Positions 1 through 7,268 of a stretch of DNA of 64,000 bases are shown in pieces (within the stretch, counting starts at the first letter, position 1; each line of letters opens with the position of its first letter). The notes below the pieces were generated by a model that worked only from the letters and a program-made list of their open reading frames with translations, did not search any database and was not told where the DNA came from. The position numbers and the translations under genes are program-made. Origin of the DNA: Phycisphaerales bacterium (GTDB taxonomy: Bacteria > Planctomycetota > Phycisphaerae > Phycisphaerales > SM1A02); contig JAJDDB010000027.1 of assembly GCA_029260575.1 (NCBI GenBank), positions 498,501-562,500 of the forward strand. Direction: 5' to 3'.

Positions 1-442
1 ATGTGAACGGCCCGAAGACGCGTGCGCCTTTGTATTGCGGTTCACTCGGCTGGCGTGTGATGTACACAGCTGGAAACTCATCGCGCATGGTGACGACGAG
101 ATATGGGAACGTCTTGTCATCGGTAAGGAGGCTGTTGAAGCGCGGGCGGATATCTTTGATGAGGCGGGCTTCGGTGAGAAGTGCTTCCCATTCGCCTTCG
201 CAATCGATCGTTTCGAAATACGCGACCAGTTCAAGCATCGGCTGTTTCTTCGGGCCGAGGTCGGTTGATGTGATGAAATACGACCCGACGCGGCTGCGCA
301 GCGAGGACGCCTTGCCGACGTAGAGCACCCTGCCCTCGGCGTCTTTCATGAGATAGACGCCGGGCGTTTTAGGGAGCATTCGAGCGGATTCGCTGAGGCG
401 CTTCATCCGTTCGATGCGGGATTCGGATGTGGAGCCGTCCAT
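1..442 (-). CDS. uvrC: UvrC, excinuclease ABC subunit C (5' part only)
   Basis: N-terminal 147 codons of the nucleotide excision repair nuclease that makes the incisions in the UvrB-DNA complex; the rest lies beyond the left edge. The GIY-YIG nuclease domain is readable: PGVYLMKD around residues 27-34 and LYVGKASSLRSRVGSYF around 40-56, followed by the EGEWEALLTEARLIK segment and NSLLTDDKTFPYL, all typical of UvrC. The ATG at 442-440 is the first in-frame start. Only the 3'-incision domain is visible, so nothing can be said about the C-terminal endonuclease half. It diverges from the exported-protein gene at 633, with 190 bp between them. Confidence 0.93.
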   Translation of the reverse strand, partial: MDGSTSESRIERMKRLSESARMLPKTPGVYLMKDAEGRVLYVGKASSLRSRVGSYFITSTDLGPKKQPMLELVAYFETIDCEGEWEALLTEARLIKDIRPRFNSLLTDDKTFPYLVVTMRDEFPAVYITRQPSEPQYKGARVFGPFT

Positions 443-632
443 GTGCGGGCAATGGTAGGTCGCTACCTGCCAAAGATTTCATGTGGTTTTATCCAGACTG
501 CATGAATGACAGTCCGGTTCTGTGCGTTAGACTGATGGTGGTTCGCATCACGCAGCCGCCACGCATATCAAACAGACTCAATGAAACCGGCCGTACGGCC
601 ACACACCACATATTTGGGAGGTTGATTCCAAG

Positions 633-1616
633 ATGAAGAAGATGAACATGTTTGCGTCCTGTTTGGCTGCTCTGTGTCTTACGGCGGCGGCTTCGGCCCT
701 CGTCCCGTGTGACAAGCAGTCCGAGTGCTCGTCCGCAAAGGCCAAAACCGTCGCCCAGGTCCAGAACAGCGATTCCTGCGCCATCGGCGAAGCGGCCCGC
801 GCATACGTCGCCCAGGTCACTGAACTGATGACCGAAGTCGAAACTGACATGTGCCCCGGCGGCGCATCCGTCATGGCCCTGATGGCTGTTCTCGGTGAAA
901 ACGATGAATACAAGCCGATGGTCGCTGCCTTCGAGCAGTTCATGGCTGAGCAGATGCAGAAGAGCCAGGCCAACGCACAGATCAACGCAACCAGCGATTG
1001 CGCCACCAAATGCTCCGGTGCCGCGAAACCCGTTGCACAGATCAACGCCAGCGATTGCGCCACCAAATGCTCCGGTGCCGCTAAGCCCGTTGCACAGATC
1101 AACGCCAGTGATTGCGCCACCAAATGCTCCGGTGCCGCTAAGCCCGTTGCACAGATCAACGCCAGCGACTGCGCGACCAAGTGCTCCGGCGCTGCAAAGC
1201 CCGTTGCTCAAGTCAACGCCAGTGACTGCGCAAGCAAGTGCTCCGGCAGCAAGACTGTTGCCCAAGTCACCACTGAGACCGGCTGCAGCAGCGCAACCAA
1301 AGCAGTCGCACAGGTCACCGGCGAGAGCCAGTGCAGCAAAGCTGCCCAGGCCCGCTACACCGCCTACGGCTGCACCAACTGCGATCAGATCGCACGCGTT
1401 GCCGCACGCAGCTACATGAACATTCTCATCGAGCTGAAGAAGGTAGCCGGCGTCGAAGGTTGCCCGATGGATGTGGCTAACAAGACCCTGGCTGCTGTGA
1501 TGGCTGACCTGCAGACCGAAATGGCTGCGGCTGAAGCTGATAATGCTGAGGTCGTTGCGGTCAATCTGGGTGCGGTCAGCGAGAAGGCATCCGGCTGCTG
1601 CGCTTCCAAGAAGTGA
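633..1616 (+). CDS. Exported CxxxC-repeat protein of unknown function
   Basis: 327 residues. The N-terminus (MKKMNMF..., hydrophobic stretch to about residue 22) is a Sec signal peptide with an ASA-type cleavage site. Residues 117-211 hold five near-identical 18-20 residue units, each with DCATKC or DCASKC followed by SGAAKPVAQINAS; two looser repeats follow. On both sides are helical, Cys-containing segments (DSCAIGEAARAYVAQV... and YGCTNCDQIARVAARSYM...). A GGGAGG ribosome site lies 11 nt before the ATG. The protein ends in GCCASKK. The regular Cys pairs suggest metal binding or disulfide cross-linking outside the cytoplasm, but this is inference; I recognise no family. The next gene encodes a lipoprotein with the same CASKCS motif. 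A long reading frame on the opposite strand is a by-product of the repeats. Confidence 0.8.
   Translation: MKKMNMFASCLAALCLTAAASALVPCDKQSECSSAKAKTVAQVQNSDSCAIGEAARAYVAQVTELMTEVETDMCPGGASVMALMAVLGENDEYKPMVAAFEQFMAEQMQKSQANAQINATSDCATKCSGAAKPVAQINASDCATKCSGAAKPVAQINASDCATKCSGAAKPVAQINASDCATKCSGAAKPVAQVNASDCASKCSGSKTVAQVTTETGCSSATKAVAQVTGESQCSKAAQARYTAYGCTNCDQIARVAARSYMNILIELKKVAGVEGCPMDVANKTLAAVMADLQTEMAAAEADNAEVVAVNLGAVSEKASGCCASKK
981..1265 (+). repeat. Tandem 57-bp coding repeat (five units)
   Basis: Five units at 981-1040, 1041-1097, 1098-1154, 1155-1211 and 1212-1265. Units 2-4 are exactly 57 bp and differ by only a few bases. Unit 1 carries one extra codon and unit 5 lacks one. Each encodes the CxxxC module of the exported protein. 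The near-identity at DNA level points to recent expansion by slippage or unequal recombination, so copy number may vary between strains. Confidence 0.9.
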
Positions 1617-1646
1617 TTGCTGATTAGACAGCTTCAATACACGAAT

Positions 1647-1682
1647 CAACGCCCGGCCAGTTTGGTCGGGCGTTGTTCATTT
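1647..1682 (+). terminator. Rho-independent terminator after the CxxxC-repeat gene
   Basis: CAACGCCCG at 1647-1655 pairs with CGGGCGTTG at 1667-1675. The stem extends inward by three pairs around an AGTTT loop and is followed by a short T-rich stretch (TTCATTT). It begins 31 bp after the stop codon, so the gene is probably transcribed alone. Confidence 0.8.
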
Positions 1683-1925
1683 GAACACGGTTATCAGCCT
1701 TTCAGCGGTATCAAACTACGCCGGTCCACCAGCTTGACCTGCGATTTCGGCCACTGAGGGGGTGCCAATACGGCAGAATCGTGAAATTACAGCACCCCAA
1801 GTGCATGCTCGCACTACAATCGACGTTCTACGTTCGAAAGTCGACCCGGCAGGCAATGGAGCCGGCGGGTCATGGGCACTGGGAGCCCACGATTCAACCA
1901 TTACCTGCTACGGAGGTCCATCCCA
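1683..1925. other. Intergenic region upstream of the Cys-rich lipoprotein gene
   Basis: No gene seen. A TACAAT hexamer at 1815-1820 could be a -10 box, but I see no convincing -35. GACCCG at 1843-1848 and CGGGTC at 1866-1871 could form a hairpin in the leader. A GGAGG ribosome site lies just before the ATG at 1926. Confidence 0.4.
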
Positions 1926-2387
1926 ATGAAAGTATTCATGAATGTCCTTGCTGTCTGTTGTCTGCTGGTCGTTGTCGGCTGCTCTTCGAGCGATGACGTT
2001 GCCCCGGCAGCAATGGCTGAGTGCGGTGCAGATTGCTCGGCTGCCTGCTGTGCAGAAAAAGCATCCTGCTGCAAAGAAGGCGGCGCGATGTGCGACGACT
2101 GCAAAGCCAAGATGAAGTCCAGCCTGGGCGCGGTCGGCGATGCTCCGGCCTGCTGCAAGAGCACAGCAACCGACGCCAGCCCCGGTGCCGTCACCGATGC
2201 TCCGTCGTGCTGCAAGGGCAAGGCCACCGTCAGCCCCGCAGCGGTCAGCGACAGCAATTGCGCAAGCAAGTGCAGCACTGCGTCTTCATGCACCAAGACC
2301 GATGCCAGCCCCGGCGCGATCAGCGATAGCAACTGCGCGAGCAAATGCAGCAGCGCCAAGTCGTCCTGCACGAAGACCGACAGCTGA
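1926..2387 (+). CDS. Cysteine-rich lipoprotein of unknown function
   Basis: 153 residues. The signal peptide ends in a lipobox (LVVVGC, Cys18-19 region), predicting a lipid-anchored protein. The mature part is packed with cysteines: ECGADCSAACCAEKASCCKEGG, MCDDCKAKMK, ACCKS, SCCKG, and then SDSNCASKCS twice. The phrase DASPGA(V/I)(T/S)D recurs as a spacer, so the C-terminal half is itself a degenerate repeat array. The CASKCS motif is shared with the upstream exported protein, suggesting paralogy or a shared role. I chose the ATG at 1926 because GGAGG precedes it and the lipobox follows directly. Metal binding (Cu, Zn, Hg) or thiol buffering in the envelope is a guess from composition only. 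Confidence 0.8.
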   Translation: MKVFMNVLAVCCLLVVVGCSSSDDVAPAAMAECGADCSAACCAEKASCCKEGGAMCDDCKAKMKSSLGAVGDAPACCKSTATDASPGAVTDAPSCCKGKATVSPAAVSDSNCASKCSTASSCTKTDASPGAISDSNCASKCSSAKSSCTKTDS

Positions 2388-2415
2388 AATCAACAGTAAG
2401 TTTGAATGATCAATG

Positions 2416-2446
2416 AAATGCCCGCTGCGAAAGCAGCGGGCATTTT
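2416..2446 (+). terminator. Rho-independent terminator after the Cys-rich lipoprotein gene
   Basis: AAATGCCCGCTGC pairs with GCAGCGGGCATTT around a GAAA tetraloop, followed by a short T stretch. Strong stem, 29 bp after the stop codon. Confidence 0.9.
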
Positions 2447-2864
2447 CATGTCACGCGTATGCCGGATATGTGCGAACACTGCCATTCGCAATTGCAGACC
2501 ATTCGTTGTGCCTGACATCAACCACATCGCTGGGCCGATTCGAACGCCGTTGCAGTCGATTGCCGGTAGATCGAACAGAAGCTGAGAACAATCCGGGTGA
2601 TCAATTCTTGTAATTCGTCAAGTCGGCCATAGAATGCCGGTTTGAGAGAGCAGCACCTCCGGGCGCACTTCGTGTATCTGCGAAGTGCGAGCATGACCGG
2701 TTGAAAAAACGGCAAGTGGCAGTGAAGTGTCTGTATCATCACTTGCGTCTGGGATTCGTTGGTTGTGTGACATTGACACAGGTGCTGAGCACTTATTGAA
2801 ACACTGTCCGAATGACGGACAGATTCGATCAGTTCATGTCCACCAAACCAATGGAGCCGTTCCA
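2447..2864. other. Intergenic region before the hemoglobin-like lipoprotein
   Basis: No gene supported. The one clear structure is a perfect 8-bp stem, CGCACTTC at 2664-2671 with GAAGTGCG at 2682-2689 and a 10-nt loop. I could not place a convincing promoter. A 115-codon frame on the minus strand has no family signature and is not called. Confidence 0.5.
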
Positions 2865-3392
2865 ATGTTACATATCACACGTGTTCGTTGTGCCGTTGCG
2901 ATCCTCGGAACTCTGGCAATCGTTGTTGCGGACTTCGGCTGTTCATCAAGCGCTGCGCACACCGACGACTATGCCATGGCGAGTGATTCCTCCGAATCCA
3001 CAGTGAGTATGTCAACGACAAAGGCAACGCTTTACGAGCGGCTTGGTGGTTACGACGCCATCTCGGCTGTCGTCGATGTATTCGCACAGAAGTTGTTCGA
3101 AGACCCGGTTGTGGGCAAACGCTTTTTCGGAATGAGCGACGATTCTCGCGAAAATTTCCGTCAGATGAACAAGAACCTTGTCTGCAATGTGACCGGCGGT
3201 CCGTGTAAGGTTCTGAGTCGCCCCGCCAACGTCGCCCATGGCGGACTCGGCATCAAGGCGTCCGAATTCAACATTGTTGTTGGACACCTGGTTTCCACGC
3301 TCGAGGAATTTAACGTGCCCGAAGCGGAGAAGATGGAACTGCTCGAAATCATCGGAACGCTGCGGCCGGGCATTGTCGAGGTTGAGGATTAA
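2865..3392 (+). CDS. Lipoprotein-anchored group I truncated hemoglobin
   Basis: 175 residues. The N-terminal signal ends in a lipobox (VADFGC, Cys26), so the globin should sit on the outer face of a membrane rather than in the cytoplasm. The globin part starts at LYERLGGYDAISAVVDVFAQ (about 56-75) and continues with FFGMSDD, RQMNKNLVCN, GGPCKVLSRP and VAHGGLGI. His125 in the last motif matches the proximal heme ligand of trHbN-type globins. At the B10 position, usually Tyr or His, I align Ala74, which would change ligand chemistry. Truncated hemoglobins bind O2 or NO, and some act as NO dioxygenases. GGAG at 2853-2856 supports the ATG at 2865. The gene is monocistronic, with its own terminator. 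Confidence 0.88.
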   Translation: MLHITRVRCAVAILGTLAIVVADFGCSSSAAHTDDYAMASDSSESTVSMSTTKATLYERLGGYDAISAVVDVFAQKLFEDPVVGKRFFGMSDDSRENFRQMNKNLVCNVTGGPCKVLSRPANVAHGGLGIKASEFNIVVGHLVSTLEEFNVPEAEKMELLEIIGTLRPGIVEVED

Positions 3393-3448
3393 TCCACGTT
3401 CTGTTCTTCTATAGGTCAGTAGTCAGGCCACTATCAGGACAAAAGCTA

Positions 3449-3478
3449 CACCCGCTTGCTCATGCAGCGGGTTTTTGT
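3449..3478 (+). terminator. Rho-independent terminator after the globin gene
   Basis: ACCCGC and GCGGGT, with an inner TGC/GCA pairing and a bulged T, form a hairpin followed by TTTTTGTT. It lies about 57 bp after the stop codon. Confidence 0.85.
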
Positions 3479-3585
3479 TGCGCATAATGTGACGATGGTG
3501 ATGTGCTGCGCCGTGCGCGGAGATGTGGCATAAAGCCGCGGCTGGCGGCCACGCGTTAGGTGTGCGTTTCATTGTGACGCCGAGC

Positions 3586-3606
3586 GCGACCAACGGTCGC
3601 GGCTTT
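3586..3606 (+). repeat. Hairpin repeat copy 1 (GGTCGCGGCTTT motif)
   Basis: GCGACC-AAC-GGTCGC hairpin followed by GGCTTT. A second copy in the same orientation lies at 4489-4508, so the pair brackets the PEP-CTERM gene. It may act as a weak terminator or be a small dispersed repeat. Confidence 0.5.
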
Positions 3607-3610
3607 GTAC

Positions 3611-4294
3611 TCAGTAGACTCCAATCCGCCGTCTGCGCCGCACACCGAGCGCAGCGATGCCGAGCAGCGCGAGCGATCCCGGCGCGGGGATCGGCGCCTT
3701 TGTTATGGATGCCCAGAGTTCCTGCGGGCTCGTGCCGATGATCTTGATCTTCAGCTTGTACAGATGGCCCTCGAGAATGTCTATTGACAGCGCCCCAGCC
3801 GTGCCTATGTATTGGTGTCCGTACGGCAACAACTGTTCATTCGCAGTAACATCATGAACGTCGAATAGTGCATGCGCCACCCCTTGGCCGTATCCGGTCA
3901 AATCCCAACTCAATTCAATCGAGGTATCGCCCGGAACTGTGATGTACGCTTGTGAAACTACTTGCGCGTAACTGTATTGAGGCTGACCGCTCCACCCTAA
4001 CGTTGTGTCCAGAAACGCGCTGAGATGCGAGTTACTCAGCGACGCTCCTGCATACCCGCCTATGTACGGGTCGTTATACGAACCGAAGGCAATGTTCGTG
4101 CTTCCCGAGCCGTAATTGGTTTCATCATGGAAGAACCAATCCGGAGCAGAGTATGCGTAAGAAAATGCATACACACGAGTGTAGTTTTCACTGGCATGAT
4201 CTGGGCTCAGCATCCACTGCGCGTCAACTTTGCTGACGATTCCGGCTACGAAGAGTGCGCCACCGAAGAGCGCCTTTCGAGACATCGATTTCAT
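3611..4294 (-). CDS. PEP-CTERM-like sorted exported protein
   Basis: 227 residues. The N-terminal signal (MKSMSRKALFGGALFVAG, then SKVDA) is followed by a Tyr/Ser/Gly-rich beta-type region with no recognised domain. The C-terminus is a short sorting signal: PIPAPGSLALLGIAALG plus RRRRR, i.e. a P-x-P motif, one hydrophobic segment and an Arg cluster, as in PEP-CTERM proteins processed by exosortase. An AGGA sequence about 10 nt upstream favours the ATG at 4294 over the longer frame beginning at 4387. The protein is probably exported and released or anchored after cleavage by an exosortase encoded elsewhere. Substrate and partner are unknown. Confidence 0.85.
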   Translation of the reverse strand: MKSMSRKALFGGALFVAGIVSKVDAQWMLSPDHASENYTRVYAFSYAYSAPDWFFHDETNYGSGSTNIAFGSYNDPYIGGYAGASLSNSHLSAFLDTTLGWSGQPQYSYAQVVSQAYITVPGDTSIELSWDLTGYGQGVAHALFDVHDVTANEQLLPYGHQYIGTAGALSIDILEGHLYKLKIKIIGTSPQELWASITKAPIPAPGSLALLGIAALGVRRRRRIGVY

Positions 4295-4623
4295 CTGTGT
4301 CGTTCCTCCGAAGATCTGTGACAGCGCATACAGAAAGAGCGTCAGAAGCTGCATTTTCGCCGCAGCATCGCGCTCTCTCACTTCCACGCCGAAATCCTCA
4401 GAGGATTCGTACAGGTATTGAGTTGTTCACCTGCATCAGGGTGCCAATTTCTGTCACCACCGTCAAGCACAATTCGCTGATTTTAGCACGACCACCGGTC
4501 GCGGCTTTATGATGGAAGATGTGCGACACTGCAAGCGGCGGCTGATGTTTGCCATACGCCTACATCGAAATCCCCTCGGCAGAGCCGGGGCTAAAGGATT
4601 GTTGACGTTACAATACGGTGGAC
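4295..4623. other. Intergenic region between the PEP-CTERM gene and pyrC
   Basis: No gene seen. It contains the second copy of the GGTCGCGGCTTT hairpin repeat (4489-4508). The leaders of both divergent genes must lie here, but I could not assign promoter boxes with confidence. Confidence 0.4.
4489..4508 (+). repeat. Hairpin repeat copy 2 (GGTCGCGGCTTT motif)
   Basis: CGACC-ACC-GGTCG hairpin followed by CGGCTTT. It matches the element at 3587-3606 except in the 3-nt loop and the flanks. Confidence 0.5.
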
Positions 4624-5997
4624 ATGACGTACGCAGATGATGAGTGCCGGCCGATCCTCCTCCGTGGCGGTCGACTGATCGATCCGGCGACGGGGTTCGA
4701 TCAGACTGCGGATGTCCTGCTGGCTGAGGGACTGGCGCAGCAGATCCAAACCAAGCGCATCGACAGCGGTGACGCTGCGGTCATTGATGCGGAGGGGTTG
4801 ATCGTCTGTCCGGGGTTGCTGGACATACACGTACACTTTCGCGAACCGAGCGGCGACGGCGGGCCGGCCCACGATGAAACGATTGCGACAGGTTCAGCTG
4901 CGGCACTCAACGGCGGGTTCACGACTGTCTGCGTGATGCCGAACACGACCCCCGCGCTGGACACTGCTGCGATGATTCAGTTTGTGCAGGATCGTGCAGC
5001 GGAATCGGACAACTGCAGAGTGCTGGCAATCGGCTGCGCAACGCACCAAAGAGCAGGTGAAACGCTGGCGGAAATCGGCGCGATGACAAAGGCCGGCGCG
5101 GTCGGGTTTTCCGATGATGGCAGCGTCGTCGCATCTGCAGCAGTCATGCAGAAGGTGCTGCGCACTGCGAAAACGTATGACCGGTGCTTTATGCAGCATT
5201 GCCAGGAGCCGACGCTGACGGCTGGCGGTGTGATGAATGCCGGAGTTCTGGCGCAGCGGTTAGGGCTGGGCGGTTGGCCGAAGGTTGCCGAGGAGTTGAT
5301 CATCGCCCGCGACATCATGTTGAATCGTGAAATCGGGTGTCGATATCACGCGCAGCATGTTTCATCCGGCGGGTCGGTGGAGTTGATTCGACAAGCGCGG
5401 GCTGGGGGTCAACCGGTGTCTGGTGAAGCGTCGCCGCATCATTTGCTGCTGACGGAAGATGCCTGCGCGGATTACGACACAATGGCAAAGATGAACCCCC
5501 CGCTGCGCACGCAGACGGATGTTGATGCGCTCAAGGCAGGCGTGGCGGACGGAACGATCACCGTGCTCGCAACCGATCACGCACCGCATCCGATGCACAC
5601 CAAGCGCACGGATTTTGCAGCGGCTTCGTTTGGCATTGTGGGATTGGAATGCGCGCTGCCTCTCTATGCCAAAGCGCTGATTGCAGATGGTGTGCTGGAG
5701 TGGGCGGAGATGTTGAAGTTGATGACGGTCAACGCTGCGGAATTGATCGGACTGGAGGCGATGGGGCTCGGGCGGCTGGAAGTCGGTGGGCCGGCGGATG
5801 TGACGCTGATTGATCCGGATGCGAAGTGGACTCTTTCGCAGGAACAGTTCGTGGGGACCGGTGTGAATTGCCCGTTTTTCGGATGGGATGTGGTTGGGCG
5901 GGCCGTTGGGGCGATTGTCGGCGGGCGGTTGAAGATGAGCCGGCTGGAGTCGAGAAACACAGAAACGCCGAAGAAAATCGAAACGCCGAAGGGTTAA
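4624..5997 (+). CDS. pyrC: Dihydroorotase
   Basis: 457 residues. It catalyses reversible cyclisation of N-carbamoyl-aspartate to dihydroorotate in pyrimidine synthesis (amidohydrolase fold). Visible motifs are the metal-binding LDIHVHFREP (His69, His71), the MPNTTPALDT segment, FSDDGSVV, the histidine region MQHCQEP, AQHVSSGGSVELIR, and TVLATDHAPHP with the catalytic Asp. C-terminal GLGRLEVGGPADVTLIDPD is the usual amidohydrolase ending, and the last 20 residues are a Lys/Glu/Pro-rich tail. It resembles the class I (PyrC/PyrX) type; the other pyr genes are not in the window. An in-frame GTG at 4618 is an alternative start, and neither start has a good ribosome site. Confidence 0.93.
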   Translation: MTYADDECRPILLRGGRLIDPATGFDQTADVLLAEGLAQQIQTKRIDSGDAAVIDAEGLIVCPGLLDIHVHFREPSGDGGPAHDETIATGSAAALNGGFTTVCVMPNTTPALDTAAMIQFVQDRAAESDNCRVLAIGCATHQRAGETLAEIGAMTKAGAVGFSDDGSVVASAAVMQKVLRTAKTYDRCFMQHCQEPTLTAGGVMNAGVLAQRLGLGGWPKVAEELIIARDIMLNREIGCRYHAQHVSSGGSVELIRQARAGGQPVSGEASPHHLLLTEDACADYDTMAKMNPPLRTQTDVDALKAGVADGTITVLATDHAPHPMHTKRTDFAAASFGIVGLECALPLYAKALIADGVLEWAEMLKLMTVNAAELIGLEAMGLGRLEVGGPADVTLIDPDAKWTLSQEQFVGTGVNCPFFGWDVVGRAVGAIVGGRLKMSRLESRNTETPKKIETPKG

Positions 5998-6113
5998 CGG
6001 GATCAGCCGCCGTCAGAGCCGAGGGCTAATGGTCTCGTGGCGGTCGAAGTCCAGCTAATGCAGCCATTTCGAAACCCTTAGCTCCGGACTCTGCCCTGGG
6101 GGACCGGTGGTGT
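5998..6113. other. Spacer between pyrC and the rpsB promoter
   Basis: No gene, terminator or repeat recognised. Confidence 0.4.
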
Positions 6114-6142
6114 TTGAATTGACCGCCCCGGCCGGGTATCCT
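6114..6142 (+). promoter_or_regulatory. Candidate sigma-70 promoter of rpsB-tsf
   Basis: TTGAAT at 6114-6119 and TATCCT at 6137-6142, separated by 17 bp, match the housekeeping -35/-10 pattern. Transcription would start near 6149, giving a leader of about 180 nt before rpsB. Confidence 0.5.
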
Positions 6143-6225
6143 GCCCGGTTCTTCCCAATTCGGGAGGTTCCGTCCCGAGGCGCTGCAGCGACGTTCGGCG
6201 GCGGTTGTTTCAAATTCTGATTTCC

Positions 6226-6241
6226 GGCGTCTTCGGACGCC
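6226..6241 (+). promoter_or_regulatory. UUCG-capped hairpin in the rpsB leader
   Basis: GGCGTC-TTCG-GACGCC is a perfect 6-bp stem with a stable UUCG tetraloop, about 90 nt upstream of rpsB. It could be part of an autoregulatory leader bound by S2, as known in principle for many ribosomal protein operons. No T tract follows, so it is not an intrinsic terminator. Confidence 0.5.
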
Positions 6242-6332
6242 ATCTGAAGCGCCCTTGTGCGGTTCATCGTCCTGTTCTTCAAGGGTGTCGCTGCTGAACC
6301 TGCCGGTGTCGCTGACGTGTAAAGGAACGAAC

Positions 6333-7166
6333 ATGAGTTCTCTGGTGAAGGACCTGATCGAAGCGGGCATCCACTTCGGGCAGCGTCGCAGCGTCTGGAA
6401 CCCGCGCATGAAGCCGTACATCTACGGCACGCGGAACAAGATTCACATCATCGACATTCGCGAAACGGTCAAGGGCCTGCTGCGTGCGAAGAAGTTCGTG
6501 CACAGTGTTGTCGCCAACGGCCAGGATGTGTGCTTCGTCGGCACAAAGCGCCAAGCGAGGGCGTCGATTGAACAGTATGCAACGAGTGTTGGTATGCCGT
6601 TTGTCATTGAGCGCTGGCTCGGCGGCACGCTGACCAACTTCCGCACGATTCGTGAACGGCTCAAGCGACTCGAAGAACTCGAGAAGCTGATCGAGACCGG
6701 CGAGATTGATAACTACTCCAAGAAGATGGAGTCGCAACTGCTTCGCGAGAAGCGCAAGATTTCGCGCAACCTCGAAGGCATTCGCAACATGCACAAGCTG
6801 CCGGGCGCGCTGGTTGTTGTTGATGTGACGCGCGAGCACAACGCCCTGGCAGAAGCCCGCGGGCTGGGCATTCCCACGGTGTGCCTGATTGACACCGATG
6901 GCGACCCCACGAAAGTTGACCTGCCTATCCCGGGCAATGATGACTCGATGCGATCAATTGAAGTTGTTATCCGCGAGATTGCTGATGCGGTTGTGCAGGG
7001 CAAGAGCGGCCGAACAGCACAGGCAGAGGGCGCTGATCCGGAAGCTGAGCAGAAGCAGCCGAAGCGCCGCTCCAGTCGGGCTTCGTTCCGCTCAGATGAG
7101 ACTGCGCCCAGCGGTGGTGGCGAAGCGCCTGCTGAACAGCCGGCTGCCGAAGCATCTGCAAGCTGA
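6333..7166 (+). CDS. rpsB: 30S ribosomal protein S2
   Basis: 277 residues; component of the small ribosomal subunit. Recognised by LIEAGIHFGQRRSVWNPRMKPYIYG at the start, FVGTKRQA, RWLGGTLTNF, a coiled-coil insertion, HKLPGALVVVDV, IPTVCLIDTDGDP and the DLPIPGNDDSMRSI signature. About 50 Ala/Glu/Ser-rich residues extend the C-terminus beyond the core. AAAGGA ends six bases before the ATG at 6333, which decides this start over the longer frame. It lies 102 bp upstream of tsf, the usual bacterial order. Confidence 0.97.
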   Translation: MSSLVKDLIEAGIHFGQRRSVWNPRMKPYIYGTRNKIHIIDIRETVKGLLRAKKFVHSVVANGQDVCFVGTKRQARASIEQYATSVGMPFVIERWLGGTLTNFRTIRERLKRLEELEKLIETGEIDNYSKKMESQLLREKRKISRNLEGIRNMHKLPGALVVVDVTREHNALAEARGLGIPTVCLIDTDGDPTKVDLPIPGNDDSMRSIEVVIREIADAVVQGKSGRTAQAEGADPEAEQKQPKRRSSRASFRSDETAPSGGGEAPAEQPAAEASAS

Positions 7167-7268
7167 TACATCGACGATTGATCTGTTCAACAGCGCGCCT
7201 CAGAAGTTGTATCGCACAGTTGGGCTGTCACGAAATACATACGACACGGTTCGGAACAGGAACACGCT

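Noticed and set aside
981-1265. Tandem repeats as a possible CRISPR array
   Set aside because: The units are contiguous with no unique spacers and encode a protein repeat in frame.
489-1649. 386-codon frame on the minus strand across the CxxxC-repeat gene
   Set aside because: It mirrors the 57-bp repeats of the plus-strand gene, which has a signal peptide, a ribosome site and a terminator. The minus frame has none of these.
2701-2739. TTGAAA and TATCAT as a promoter for the globin gene
   Set aside because: The spacing is 27 bp, far from the 16-18 bp needed.
2518-2865. 115-codon minus-strand frame in the gap before the globin gene
   Set aside because: No ribosome site, signal or family feature, and it runs across the hairpin at 2664-2689.
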